Assembly (NCBI GenBank): GCA_041397305.1
Contig: JAWKWX010000002.1
Location: 186,001-250,000 of the forward strand
DNA from: TMP-24 sp041397305
GTDB lineage: Bacteria > Pseudomonadota > Alphaproteobacteria > Rhodobacterales > Rhodobacteraceae
Length of the DNA: 64,000 nt
Direction of reading: 5' to 3'
Shown here: in pieces, positions 34,102-41,614 of the stretch
Layout of the letters: each line of letters starts with the position of its first letter
Numbering within the stretch: position 1 is the stretch's first letter
Notes under the pieces: model-generated
The model's input: the letters and a program-made list of their open reading frames with translations, nothing else
Told to the model about the DNA's origin: nothing
Databases searched by the model: none
Translations under genes and position numbers: made by a program

Positions 34102-34542
34102 TCACGCCCCCTTCGGCCACACAAACTCCGGCCTCAGCCCGCCATAGACCGGGCGGCCATCCTTCGGTGCCGGGTAGCCCTTCGTCTCGTCCCAGAAGGC
34201 GTGATAGCTCGCCTTGGGGAATTTCGCGTCGTCATAGCCCATCACGTTCGGCACCGCGACGCGGATGCGTTTTTGCTTGTCGTCGAGCATCAGGACGGCA
34301 TTGCACTTTTCGCACAGGCAGATTTCCAGGGGCCCGTTGGGATTGTCGGCATTGAAGGGCACGCGCTTCATCGCCGCCTCATTGTCGGTCCTGATGTCGC
34401 CGTGGTTGAAGAAGGCGACATGGGTTGTCTGCTGGCCCGTGACCTTTTTGCAGACATTGCAGTGGCATTCGTGATTGTCGATCGGTTCGGCGGAGACGCG
34501 CACCGGATGGTGCTCACAGCCGCCAGCGTATTTCGTTGGCAT
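34102..34542 (-). CDS. GFA family (glutathione-dependent formaldehyde-activating-like) zinc protein
   Basis: CENP-V/GFA domain protein of 146 residues; GGAGGA precedes the ATG at 34542. Zinc ligands fit the family: GGCEHHPVRV near residue 8, HECHCNVCKKVTGQ near 28-40, and CLCEKCNAVLM near 79. Relatives include formaldehyde-activating enzymes, but most have no known reaction. It lies inside the spc ribosomal operon, between rpmD (ended by a terminator) and rplO, which is an unusual place. Confidence 0.83.
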   Translation of the reverse strand: MPTKYAGGCEHHPVRVSAEPIDNHECHCNVCKKVTGQQTTHVAFFNHGDIRTDNEAAMKRVPFNADNPNGPLEICLCEKCNAVLMLDDKQKRIRVAVPNVMGYDDAKFPKASYHAFWDETKGYPAPKDGRPVYGGLRPEFVWPKGA

Positions 34543-34667
34543 GGTATTCCTCCCTGCGGGCGCTCGGGCCCCCGTCGGGCCGGGCGAGTCGCTGACGCAG
34601 CGTAACATTTGTCCATCAGATCACGAAATTCTCACCGGGCCGCGACATGCCGAGGCGCGATCCCAAA

Positions 34668-34697
34668 GCAAAAGGGCGGGACCGCGGCCCCGCCCTT
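34668..34697 (-). terminator. Intrinsic terminator after rpmD
   Basis: Minus-strand stem AAGGGCGGG/CCCGCCCTT with an 8-base loop, followed by TTTGCTTTGG. It lies 23 bases after the rpmD stop, so the first half of the spc operon ends here. Confidence 0.85.
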
Positions 34698-34719
34698 CCA
34701 ACTTCGTTCGAACCCGGAC

Positions 34720-34914
34720 TTAGCCGCGTTCTTCGACGATGCGCACCAGATGGCTGATCTTGTTGACCATGCCACGGACGGCGGGCGTGTCTTCCAGTTC
34801 GCGCTGGCGGCGGATCTTGTTCAGGCCAAGACCTTTCAGGGTCGCGGTCTGGATCGCCGGGCGGCGGGCGGCCGAGGCAAATTGCTCGACGACGATGGTT
34901 TTCTTCTTGGCCAT
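34720..34914 (-). CDS. rpmD: 50S ribosomal protein L30
   Basis: Small large-subunit protein of 64 residues (MAKKKTIVVEQFASAARRPA, then LKGLGLNKIRRQRELEDTP). It starts 3 bases after rpsE and is followed by a terminator rather than by rplO. Confidence 0.96.
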   Translation of the reverse strand: MAKKKTIVVEQFASAARRPAIQTATLKGLGLNKIRRQRELEDTPAVRGMVNKISHLVRIVEERG

Positions 34915-34917
34915 GGA

Positions 34918-35487
34918 TTACGCCTCCACCGCTTCAGCCGCTTCCGGCTTCTTCAGGATGTCGGCCACCTTCTTGCCGCGGCGCTGCGCGACCATGCGGG
35001 GGCTGGCTTCCTTCTTCAGACCGTCCATCGTGGCGCGGATCATGTTGTAGGGGTTCTGCGAGCCGAGCGACTTGGCAACCACGTCCTGGATACCCAGCAT
35101 CTCGAACACGGCGCGCATCGGACCACCGGCGATGATCCCGGTACCGGCAACCGCGGTGCGGATCACGACCTTGCCCGCGCCATGGCGGCCTTCGACGTCA
35201 TGGTGAACGGTACGGCCGTCGCGCAGCGGGATGCGGACGAGCGAGCGCTTGGCCTGCTCGGTCGCCTTGCGGATCGCTTCCGGCACTTCCTTGGCCTTGC
35301 CCTTGCCGAAGCCGACGCGCCCGCGCTGGTCACCGACCACCACGAGGGCCGCGAAGCCAAAGCGCTTACCGCCCTTGACGGTCTTCGACACGCGGTTGAT
35401 CGCGACGAGGCGATCGGCGAATTCCGGGGTTTCCTCGCGGTCACGACGATCTTCGCGGCGCTCCCGGCGGTTGTCTCTCTCTGCCAT
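34918..35487 (-). CDS. rpsE: 30S ribosomal protein S5
   Basis: Small-subunit fidelity protein of 189 residues. A charged N-terminal extension (MAERDNRRERREDRRDREE) precedes the double-stranded RNA-binding part with VSKTVKGGKRFGFAALVVVG near 34 and GTGIIAGGPMRAVFE near 118. AAGGA lies upstream of the ATG at 35487. A 126-base gap separates it from rplR. Confidence 0.96.
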   Translation of the reverse strand: MAERDNRRERREDRRDREETPEFADRLVAINRVSKTVKGGKRFGFAALVVVGDQRGRVGFGKGKAKEVPEAIRKATEQAKRSLVRIPLRDGRTVHHDVEGRHGAGKVVIRTAVAGTGIIAGGPMRAVFEMLGIQDVVAKSLGSQNPYNMIRATMDGLKKEASPRMVAQRRGKKVADILKKPEAAEAVEA

Positions 35488-35613
35488 CAGGCATTCCTTC
35501 ATGGTGGCGGGCACATGCCGCGCCGGTTGGGCCAATCCTGGTGCCCCGGATCAGTCCGGGGCCCGGATCATCGGGGTGGCGTTTCCGCCACCCGCCAAAT
35601 CAGATCATCGGCG

Positions 35614-35973
35614 TCAGAACTTCAGACCGCCCTCGCGGGCCGCGTCTGCAAGCGCCTTGATCTTGCCGTGGAAGAGGAAGCCGCCACGGTCGAAGTAGCA
35701 TACTTCGACACCGGCCTTCTTCGCCCGTTCGGCAATCGCCGCGCCGACTTTCGCCGCCGCTTCGAGGTTGTTCTTGCCGATCACGCCCAGATCCTTCTCG
35801 AGGCTCGAGGCGGCGGCAAGGGTCACGCCCTTGACGTCGTCGATCAGCTGCACGCTGATGTTCTTCGAAGAGCGGTGAACAGACAGGCGCGCACGCCCGT
35901 CAGCCATCTTGCGAAGCTTGTTCCGGACGCGCAGGCGGCGCTTGAGGAACAGTTCCCTTTTGCTGTTAGCCAT
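35614..35973 (-). CDS. rplR: 50S ribosomal protein L18
   Basis: 5S rRNA-binding protein of 119 residues: MANSKRELFLKRRLRVRNKL, RLSVHRSSKNISVQLIDD, and the C-terminal YFDRGGFLFHGKIKALADA. It follows rplF by 14 bases. A long alternative reading across rplF and rplR in another frame is rejected. Confidence 0.97.
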   Translation of the reverse strand: MANSKRELFLKRRLRVRNKLRKMADGRARLSVHRSSKNISVQLIDDVKGVTLAAASSLEKDLGVIGKNNLEAAAKVGAAIAERAKKAGVEVCYFDRGGFLFHGKIKALADAAREGGLKF

Positions 35974-35987
35974 TTTCTCTCGCGTCC

Positions 35988-36521
35988 TTACTTCTTCTTG
36001 CCTTCCTTGCGGAAGATGAACTCGCCCTTGTACTTGATCCCCTTGCCCTTGTAGGGCTCGGGACCACGCCATTCGCGGATGTTCGCCGCAACCTGGCCGA
36101 CGAGCTGGGCATCGATCCCTTCCACGACGATCTCGGTCTGCTTGGGGGTCGTGACGGTCACGCCCTTCGGCACGTCGAAATTCACTTCGTGGCTGTAGCC
36201 CAGCGACAGCTTCAGGACGTTGCCCTGGATCGCGGCGCGGTAACCCACGCCGTTGATCTCGAGCTCTTTCTTGAAGCCTTTGGTGACGCCGGTCACAAGG
36301 TTTTCGATCATCGACCGCGACATGCCCCACTGCTGACGCGCACGCTTCGAGGTGCCGCGCGGCGCAACGGTGACGCTGCCATCGGCGAGCGTGATGGTGA
36401 CATCGTCGGTGGCGGTGAAGGAAAGGGTGCCCTTCGGGCCCTTCACTTCAACGACCTGGCCATTGACGTTGGCGGTGACGCCAGCCGGAACCGGAACGGG
36501 TTTTTTGCCGATACGAGACAT
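35988..36521 (-). CDS. rplF: 50S ribosomal protein L6
   Basis: Protein of 177 residues near the GTPase centre: MSRIGKKPVPVPAGVTANV at the start and the L6 signature EWRGPEPYKGKGIKYKGEF near the end. Start ATG at 36521 has an AAGGAGG-like site before it. Standard place between rpsH and rplR. Confidence 0.97.
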   Translation of the reverse strand: MSRIGKKPVPVPAGVTANVNGQVVEVKGPKGTLSFTATDDVTITLADGSVTVAPRGTSKRARQQWGMSRSMIENLVTGVTKGFKKELEINGVGYRAAIQGNVLKLSLGYSHEVNFDVPKGVTVTTPKQTEIVVEGIDAQLVGQVAANIREWRGPEPYKGKGIKYKGEFIFRKEGKKK

Positions 36522-36531
36522 AGACCCCTCC

Positions 36532-36930
36532 TTAGAACACGGTGCAGAGCACTTCGCCGCCGACATTGGCGGTGCGTGCTGCTGCGTCCGACATCACGCC
36601 TTTCGGCGTGGAGACGATGGAAAGACCAAGGCCATTGCGCACAGACGGAATGTCCTTGACCGAGGCGTAAACGCGACGGCCCGGCTTCGAGACGCGCTTG
36701 ATCTCGCGGATCACGGGCGTGCCTTCGAAGTATTTCAGGCTGATGTCCAGCTCGGGCATGCCATTGGCAGCCTCGACCTTTTCATAGCCCCGGATGTAGC
36801 CCTCGTCCTTCAGCACATCCAGCACCCAGGCGCGAAGCTTGGAGGCGGGCGTGCGGACGGTGGACTTGCCGCGCATCTGCGCGTTGCGGATGCGGGTCAG
36901 CATATCGCCGAGAGGATCGTTCATCGACAT
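36532..36930 (-). CDS. rpsH: 30S ribosomal protein S8
   Basis: Small-subunit assembly protein, 132 residues, starting MSMNDPLGDMLTRIRNAQ and ending NVGGEVLCTVF, with the S8 signature GLGLSIVSTPKGVMSD near 100. In other bacteria S8 represses the spc operon by binding its own message; no such site was identified here. Confidence 0.97.
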   Translation of the reverse strand: MSMNDPLGDMLTRIRNAQMRGKSTVRTPASKLRAWVLDVLKDEGYIRGYEKVEAANGMPELDISLKYFEGTPVIREIKRVSKPGRRVYASVKDIPSVRNGLGLSIVSTPKGVMSDAAARTANVGGEVLCTVF

Positions 36931-36942
36931 GTCTCGACCTCC

Positions 36943-37248
36943 TTACCAGCTCGACTTGACCATGCCGGGGATCTGACCAAACGAGGCCAGATCGCGCAGC
37001 ATGATCCGCGAGAGCTTGAGTTTGCGATAATAGGCGTGCGGACGGCCAGTAAGCTGGCAGCGGTTGTGGATCCGCGTCGCCGACGAGTTACGGGGCATTT
37101 CAGCCAGTTTCAGGGTCGCCTTGAAGCGCTCCTCCATCGGCTTGGTCTGGTCTGCGATCACCGCTTTCAGCGCGGCGCGCTTGGCAGCATGCTGTTTCAC
37201 GAGCTTGGCGCGCTTCACTTCGCGGTTCACCATGGATTTCTTAGCCAT
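36943..37248 (-). CDS. rpsN: 30S ribosomal protein S14
   Basis: Zinc-independent, long-form S14 of 101 residues (MAKKSMVNREVKRAKLVKQ, then CQLTGRPHAYYRKLKLSR). The zinc-binding CxxC pairs of the short form are absent, so this protein does not depend on zinc. Confidence 0.97.
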   Translation of the reverse strand: MAKKSMVNREVKRAKLVKQHAAKRAALKAVIADQTKPMEERFKATLKLAEMPRNSSATRIHNRCQLTGRPHAYYRKLKLSRIMLRDLASFGQIPGMVKSSW

Positions 37249-37265
37249 ATGTCGTTCCTCCGCGA

Positions 37266-37826
37266 TCAGCTGTTGAAGGGCATGTTGAAATGCTTCAACA
37301 GGCTCTTCGCTTCCGCGTCGGTCGGCGCGGTGGTGCAGATGATGATGTCCATGCCGAGAACTTCGTCGACCTTGTCGAAGTCGATCTCGGGGAACACGAT
37401 ATGTTCCTTCAGGCCCATCGCGTAGTTGCCGCGGCCATCGAACGCCGTGCCCTTCACGCCGCGGAAATCGCGGACGCGCGGCAGCGCGACGTTGATCAGG
37501 CGGTCGAGGAATTCGTACATCCGGTCGCCACGCAGCGTGACCTTGCAGCCCAGCGGCATGTCTTCACGGACGCGGAAGCCCGCGATCGAATTCTTGGCCT
37601 TGGTGATGACGGCTTTCTGGCCGGCGATCGCGGAGAGTTCCTCAGCCGCGTTCTTGACCTTCTTGGTGTCCTTCACCGCTTCGCCAACGCCCATGTTCAG
37701 GACGATCTTGTCCAGGCGCGGGATCTGCATGTCGTTCTTGTAGCCGAACTCTTCCTTGAGCGCGGCGCGGATTTGCCCCTTGTAAAGCGCCTTGAGGCGC
37801 GGGGTATAGGTTTGAGCGTCCAGCAT
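37266..37826 (-). CDS. rplE: 50S ribosomal protein L5
   Basis: 5S rRNA-binding protein of 186 residues with LDKIVLNMGVGEAVKDTKK near 40, the KAVITKAKNSIAGFRVRED block near 74, and GLKEHIVFPEIDFDKVD near 137. Its ATG overlaps the rplX stop (TGATG). Confidence 0.97.
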   Translation of the reverse strand: MLDAQTYTPRLKALYKGQIRAALKEEFGYKNDMQIPRLDKIVLNMGVGEAVKDTKKVKNAAEELSAIAGQKAVITKAKNSIAGFRVREDMPLGCKVTLRGDRMYEFLDRLINVALPRVRDFRGVKGTAFDGRGNYAMGLKEHIVFPEIDFDKVDEVLGMDIIICTTAPTDAEAKSLLKHFNMPFNS

Positions 37827-38131
37827 CAGATCGCCTCCCCGGTGGTCTTGGCGAAGCGGACCTTCTTGTCACCTTCCATGCGGAAGCCGACGCGGGTTGC
37901 CTTGCCGTTCTTGTCCATGAGCGCGAGGTTCGACAGGTCGATCGGCATCGCCTTCGGCTGGCGGCCGCCCTGGCTCGTCTGGGTCTGGCGCGTGTGGCGG
38001 ATCGCGACGTTCACGCCATCGACCACGGCCTTGCCGGCCTTCGGGTCAACGGACTGGATCTCGCCCTTCTTGCCCTTGTCCTTGCCGGTGAGCACGACGA
38101 CATTGTCGCCCTTGCGGAGTTTCGCAGCCAT
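37826..38131 (-). CDS. rplX: 50S ribosomal protein L24
   Basis: Assembly-initiating protein of 101 residues, MAAKLRKGDNVVVLTGKDKG (KOW motif) and GVNVAIRHTRQTQTSQGG. The ATG at 38131 overlaps the rplN stop (TGATG); a GTG one codon earlier is also possible. Confidence 0.96.
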   Translation of the reverse strand: MAAKLRKGDNVVVLTGKDKGKKGEIQSVDPKAGKAVVDGVNVAIRHTRQTQTSQGGRQPKAMPIDLSNLALMDKNGKATRVGFRMEGDKKVRFAKTTGEAI

Positions 38132-38499
38132 CACAGCACCTCCGGAGCAAGCGAGATGATCTTCATGAAGTTCTTTGCACGCAGTTCGCGTACGACCGGC
38201 CCGAAGATACGGGTGCCGACCGGTTCGCCCTGGTTGTTCAGGATGACGGCGGCGTTGCGGTCGAAGCGGATCGACGTGCCGTCTTCGCGACGGACTTCCT
38301 TGGCGGTGCGCACGACGACGGCCTTGCGGACGTCACCTTTCTTCACGCGGCCGCGCGGGATGGCTTCCTTGACCGACACCACGATGATGTCGCCGACGCT
38401 GGCGTAGCGGCGGTGGGAACCACCCAGAACCTTGATGCACTGAACCCGGCGAGCGCCGGAGTTGTCAGCAACATCCAGATTGGTCTGCATCTGGATCAT
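38131..38499 (-). CDS. rplN: 50S ribosomal protein L14
   Basis: Subunit-interface protein of 122 residues: MIQMQTNLDVADNSGARRVQ, RGRVKKGDVRKAVVVRT, and the L14 signature GTRIFGPVVRELRAKNFMKI. It overlaps rplX by a TGATG junction. Confidence 0.97.
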   Translation of the reverse strand: MIQMQTNLDVADNSGARRVQCIKVLGGSHRRYASVGDIIVVSVKEAIPRGRVKKGDVRKAVVVRTAKEVRREDGTSIRFDRNAAVILNNQGEPVGTRIFGPVVRELRAKNFMKIISLAPEVL

Positions 38500-38581
38500 T
38501 TGGTTTCTCCCGACCTTTGGGGACCAGGCTGCAGCGCCAGGCCCCAGGGTTTCGATTGACGAAGGAAGATGGCGTCAGGCC

Positions 38582-38815
38582 TCAGGCCTGGGTGACCACC
38601 GTCCAGCGTTTGGTTTTCGAGATCGGCGCGCATTCTTCGATCCATACGCTGTCGCCGACCTTGAACTTGTTCTCCGCGTCATGGGCGCGGTATTTCTTGG
38701 ATTTCCGCACCGTCTTTTGCAGCAGCGGATGCTTGAAGCGGCGCTCGACCAGAACGGTGATCGTCTGCTCGTTCTTGTCCGAGGTCACGACGCCTTGCAG
38801 GATACGTTTGGGCAT
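38582..38815 (-). CDS. rpsQ: 30S ribosomal protein S17
   Basis: Primary 16S rRNA-binding protein, 77 residues, MPKRILQGVVTSDKNEQTIT and KKYRAHDAENKFKVGDSVWI. It follows rpmC by 12 bases. Confidence 0.97.
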   Translation of the reverse strand: MPKRILQGVVTSDKNEQTITVLVERRFKHPLLQKTVRKSKKYRAHDAENKFKVGDSVWIEECAPISKTKRWTVVTQA

Positions 38816-38827
38816 TTCGTCGTCCTC

Positions 38828-39028
38828 TTACTTCGCAGCTTCTTGGGCTTTTTGGTTCAGAACCGTCTTGATGCGCGCCGCGTCCTTGCGGACGGCGTTC
38901 ATGCGGGCGGTGTTCTCAATCTGGCCGGTGGCCTGACGGAAGCGGAGGTTGAACGCTTCCTTCTTGAGGGCGACCAGTTCCTCGCGGAGCTGATCGGGGG
39001 TCTTCGAACGCAGTTCCTGCGCTTTCAT
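38828..39028 (-). CDS. rpmC: 50S ribosomal protein L29
   Basis: Exit-tunnel protein of 66 residues (MKAQELRSKTPDQLREELVA, then LRFRQATGQIENTARM). The ATG at 39028 is chosen; codons upstream to 39103 are not homologous. It is the first gene of the spc unit here, because rplP is 2.6 kb upstream behind a terminator. Confidence 0.97.
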   Translation of the reverse strand: MKAQELRSKTPDQLREELVALKKEAFNLRFRQATGQIENTARMNAVRKDAARIKTVLNQKAQEAAK

Positions 39029-39142
39029 GCGCTTCTTCCTTTTCACAATCGCCAGACGGCCCCCTTGAAAAGGGTCACCGTGGACCTGGCGGATCAATGA
39101 CAAACCACCGATTCCGAGTCGCCCCGGAGCCGTGGATGCGGT

Positions 39143-39171
39143 CGTATAGGGGGGATGGCGGCGGAGGGCAA
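39143..39171 (-). promoter_or_regulatory. Promoter of the rpmC-rpsQ unit
   Basis: Minus strand TTGCCC (39171-39166), 17-base spacer, TATACG (39148-39143), 115 bases before rpmC. The TATACG -10 matches that of the rpsL promoter. It would explain how the spc genes are transcribed separately from S10. Confidence 0.62.
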
Positions 39172-39312
39172 GAGCTGTCTTGCGGGTGGCTATATGTTTG
39201 CCCGCCGCTCAGCGGCCAACTGCAGGCTGCGCCTGGACCGGGCGGCCAATTGACTCCCAAAGCTTGGCAGATATCGTAACAGGCGCGCTTGGTAACTGCA
39301 GTGTGAGCCCGA

Positions 39313-39627
39313 ATGAACCGATATTATCTATTGATCACGATAGTGGCAGGCGGGGCTTTGCTGGCAGCTGTAGCATTTCCGATGAGGTATTCGCAGGCGT
39401 CTGTCCTTTTTGGGGTAGTCGCCGCCGCTTTGGCGCCGATGGCTATCCATAAGATCGAGAGCCCCGGCGCAGCCATCGGCCTCCTTGTGGGGTTGTCGCT
39501 TTTTGCAAGCTTTCCGGTAAAGAAGCTCTTTCACCTCGCAGAGTTTCCGCAAGGTGCGCTTCTATCCTTTGCTTACGCCGGGGTCTTTTGGGTAATTGGC
39601 GCCGGCTGGAAACGGCGTTGGCAGTAA
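39313..39627 (+). CDS. Small hypothetical membrane protein
   Basis: Unrecognised protein of 104 residues with about four short hydrophobic stretches (for example YYLLITIVAGGALLAAVAF at 4-22 and ALLSFAYAGVFWVIGAG near 82), ending WKRRWQ. It is on the opposite strand to the ribosomal genes and AT-richer than they are, so it may be an insertion between S10 and spc. The start ATG has only a weak ribosome site, so existence is likely but not certain. Confidence 0.5.
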   Translation: MNRYYLLITIVAGGALLAAVAFPMRYSQASVLFGVVAAALAPMAIHKIESPGAAIGLLVGLSLFASFPVKKLFHLAEFPQGALLSFAYAGVFWVIGAGWKRRWQ

Positions 39628-39711
39628 GCTCGGCTTTATCGCGCGCCGCATTAGTGGCTCACACACCGGATCGCTCGACCGCCTAGCAACTCTACCGGCC
39701 TGACGAATGCC

Positions 39712-39944
39712 AAAGCCCGAGGCCATCGGCTCGGGCGCCGCGACCGGACCGAGCTGTCCAGCCCGGGCTGCCCAAGCCACTCGGGCAGCCCCCGCCTCCC
39801 GGGCGGCGGGGGCATTCGCCCCCACCGGGGCGGGCACTTCCCGCGCCTCGATCGCCCGGCTCTCGCGGAAAACCCCTTGGCGCTTCCTTGCGTCAGCGCC
39901 AATCGGACCGGGAAAGGCTCCACTGGAGCCTTTTCTTGCGGTCC
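39712..39944. repeat. Dispersed two-block repeat, copy 2
   Basis: Second copy of the repeat at 33931-34091, with blocks at 39712-39745 and 39867-39944 and a longer GC-rich centre. Its hairpin GGAAAGGCTCC-ACT-GGAGCCTTTTC (39911-39935) pairs at 10 of 11 positions. As with copy 1, it directly follows the 3' end of a minus-strand, non-ribosomal gene. Confidence 0.75.
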
Positions 39945-39952
39945 TCTGGACC

Positions 39953-40576
39953 TCACGCCCATCCGTAATTGAAACTCACGCTGATCCGGTCCTCCTCGGC
40001 CATATTCATCGGCACCTCGTGGCGCAGCCAGCTTTCCCACATCAGGACTTCGCCGACCGACGGTTTGACATAGACGAAGCGCTGCAGCGCCTCGGCCGCG
40101 TCCTTCTTCACCACCGGCGCCATCATCATCATCGGCAGGCGCGGGTCTTCGAGTTTCAGGGCCGAGGTCCCCTCTGGCATCGCGACATAGGTCGTCCCCG
40201 AGACCACCGAATGCGGATGAATATGGCTCGCATGCGTGCCGCCCTCGGGCAGGATGTTGATCCAGAGCGAGTTGCATTTGAGCCTCTTGCCCTGAAGGTC
40301 GAAACCCAGTTCCGCGCAGAAGGCCGCCACATGCCTGTCGAGCGCCTTTTCCAGTGCCCCGAAGATCGGAAACCGCCAGGGCAGGTCGTTGAGCGAGGCA
40401 TAGGACGTATAGCCCGGATAGCCATTGGCCTCGCACCAGTCCTGCCCGGCCTCGTCATCCTCGGCGACGGTCAGGCAGGATGCGTTCAACTCGTCATAGT
40501 CGACCTTGGGTTTGGCCAGCTCGTTCAGCGCGGCGCGGTAGAGGCGGGTGACGAAGAGGTCGGAGATGTCGGGCAT
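39953..40576 (-). CDS. 2OG-Fe(II) oxygenase family protein
   Basis: Probable iron/2-oxoglutarate oxygenase of 207 residues, resembling a group of putative oxygenases of unknown substrate. The iron site is suggested by HASHIHPHSVVSGTTYV near residue 116 and a late His in WESWLRHEVPMN near 182, with Arg in EDRISVSFNYGW as a candidate 2-oxoglutarate contact. The ATG at 40576 is chosen because residues further upstream are low-complexity. Its place inside the S10/spc ribosomal cluster could hint at ribosomal-protein hydroxylation, but that is only a suggestion. Confidence 0.8.
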   Translation of the reverse strand: MPDISDLFVTRLYRAALNELAKPKVDYDELNASCLTVAEDDEAGQDWCEANGYPGYTSYASLNDLPWRFPIFGALEKALDRHVAAFCAELGFDLQGKRLKCNSLWINILPEGGTHASHIHPHSVVSGTTYVAMPEGTSALKLEDPRLPMMMMAPVVKKDAAEALQRFVYVKPSVGEVLMWESWLRHEVPMNMAEEDRISVSFNYGWA

Positions 40577-40626
40577 GGGTCGGGGTCCGGGCTGGCTGGC
40601 GGGGCGAAGCCCCCTCCCCCATCCCC

Positions 40627-40654
40627 TCCCACAAGGGGAGGGGCGGTGCAAGTG
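40627..40654. repeat. 28-base direct repeat, copy 1
   Basis: TCCCACAAGGGGAGGGGCGG followed by TGCAAGTG; 26 of 28 bases match 41461-41488 in the same orientation. CCCCTCCC/GGGGAGGGG can pair. The two copies flank the secreted-protein gene and the rplP fragment. Confidence 0.7.
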
Positions 40655-40708
40655 GCCCGAGTTCAGCGCGGCCGCTTGCCTTTGTGGCGATCAGGGTGCG
40701 TGAAGCAT

Positions 40709-41176
40709 CTATGTTGACGGAGCAAGGTGAAGGGGAACGTATACACCATCGCCCACATCGAGAAGCACCACGCCATCTGACGACTGCACGATCAGTTCGA
40801 TGGGCGCATCGGCATCTCTCGCGCAAACGAGCGCAAGGACCTCTACCGGGTAATCGATTCCTGTCGGCACGAGTCCCAGGTCTGCCCAACTCCCGCCGGC
40901 CGAGCCAAACGACCACATGTCGTCGTGCCGCACCTCGGCCACCGGCCGATCCATCGCGCACTCGGTCTGATCCGGAAGCGTCAGCTTACCGTCAGCGACA
41001 ACAATTGTCTTGCCTTCAAGCCGACCGGCTGCGTCCCATCCGACGTCGCTCGAAATCCCCGTCGAGACGGCGCCACCGACCACCCAGTTCCCAGCGAGCG
41101 TTGCCTCTTGCGCGCATCCGATGTTGGCGATGCACCAACACAGCGCGGCTGGAAGAATTGTGTTGAAGCGACCCAT
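40709..41176 (-). CDS. Secreted hypothetical protein
   Basis: Unrecognised protein of 155 residues starting MGRFNTILPAALCWCIANIG, an apparent signal peptide with probable cleavage around CAQEA (residues 21-25); a lipoprotein cysteine at 21 is possible but the lipobox is imperfect. The mature part contains TLAGNWVVGGAVSTG and a beta-rich stretch with several acidic loops, and one more Cys pair. The start is chosen at the signal peptide; codons before it are low complexity. It lies between two 28-base direct repeats. Confidence 0.62.
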   Translation of the reverse strand: MGRFNTILPAALCWCIANIGCAQEATLAGNWVVGGAVSTGISSDVGWDAAGRLEGKTIVVADGKLTLPDQTECAMDRPVAEVRHDDMWSFGSAGGSWADLGLVPTGIDYPVEVLALVCARDADAPIELIVQSSDGVVLLDVGDGVYVPLHLAPST

Positions 41177-41224
41177 TCTTGTTCTCCGACGAAGCCTGCC
41201 ACCATCATATCGACGGCCTGGTCC

Positions 41225-41255
41225 AAAGAAAAACCCCCGCCGTTTCCAGCGGGGG
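41225..41255 (-). terminator. Terminator copy next to the rplP fragment
   Basis: Minus-strand stem CCCCCGC/GCGGGGG (41234-41240 with 41249-41255) followed by TTTTTCTTTGG. It is a diverged copy of the true rplP terminator at 41573-41603. Confidence 0.85.
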
Positions 41256-41266
41256 TCTATCCGTAG

Positions 41267-41284
41267 GTCGGGGTTCACCCCGAC
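41267..41284. repeat. Hairpin element beside the rplP fragment
   Basis: GTCGGGGT-TC-ACCCCGAC, an 8-bp stem with a TC loop, preceded by CCGTAG. It occupies the same place as GGTGCGCT-TC-AGCGCACC at 41615-41632 but has a different, still fully paired stem. Confidence 0.75.
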
Positions 41285-41288
41285 TCTC

Positions 41289-41453
41289 TTACCAGTCCTC
41301 GCGGACCACGACCCGGGTCTTGACCGGGAGTTTCATTGCCCCGAGACGCAGCGCCTCGCGGGCGATCTCCTCGGCGACGCTGTCGAGCTCGAACATGATC
41401 CGGCCGGGGTGGACGCGGGCGGCCCGAAAGTCGACAGACCCCTCGCCTGAGCC
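41289..41453 (-). pseudogene. Partial duplicate of rplP (C-terminal 54 codons)
   Basis: On the minus strand the frame reads GSGEGSVDFRAARVHPGRI and ends KTRVVVREDW before TAA at 41291-41289. It matches the last 54 codons of rplP with six amino-acid changes and many silent ones, no frameshift and no stop. It has no start codon and is cut at about 41453, eight bases before a 28-base repeat. The terminator and hairpin after it are duplicated as well. The preserved frame despite silent divergence suggests either a slow drift with gene conversion or an origin from another rplP copy. Confidence 0.85.
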
Positions 41454-41460
41454 GTTCCCG

Positions 41461-41488
41461 TCCCACAAGGGGAGGGGCGGCGCTAGTG
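41461..41488. repeat. 28-base direct repeat, copy 2
   Basis: Second copy of 40627-40654 (26 of 28 bases identical). It sits 8 bases from the point where rplP similarity stops, so it may mark a recombination junction. Confidence 0.7.
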
Positions 41489-41500
41489 TGGGGGCGGGCT

Positions 41501-41547
41501 CCGACTTCTTACAAAGAAGTCGGTCCGAAATCTTTTCAAGATTTCGG
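41501..41547. repeat. Two perfect hairpins in tandem
   Basis: CCGACTTCTT-ACA-AAGAAGTCGG (41501-41523), one T, then CCGAAATCTT-TTC-AAGATTTCGG (41525-41547). Both stems pair at all 10 positions with 3-base loops and share CCG...TCTT ends. No gene is present in 41454-41572. Confidence 0.85.
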
Positions 41548-41572
41548 CGGGTGACGGATTGCGAGGCGGGAG

Positions 41573-41603
41573 AAACGAAAACCCCCGCCGTCTCCGGCGG
41601 GGG
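41573..41603 (-). terminator. Intrinsic terminator of the S10 operon after rplP
   Basis: Minus-strand stem CCCCCGCC/GGCGGGGG (41582-41589 with 41596-41603) with a 6-base loop, followed by TTTTCGTTTC. It lies 33 bases after rplP and ends the rpsJ-rplP unit. Confidence 0.9.
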
Positions 41604-41614
41604 CCAATCCGTAG

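Noticed and set aside
34609..36054. Long plus-strand frame across rpmD, rpsE and rplR
   Set aside because: Antisense shadow of conserved ribosomal-protein genes.
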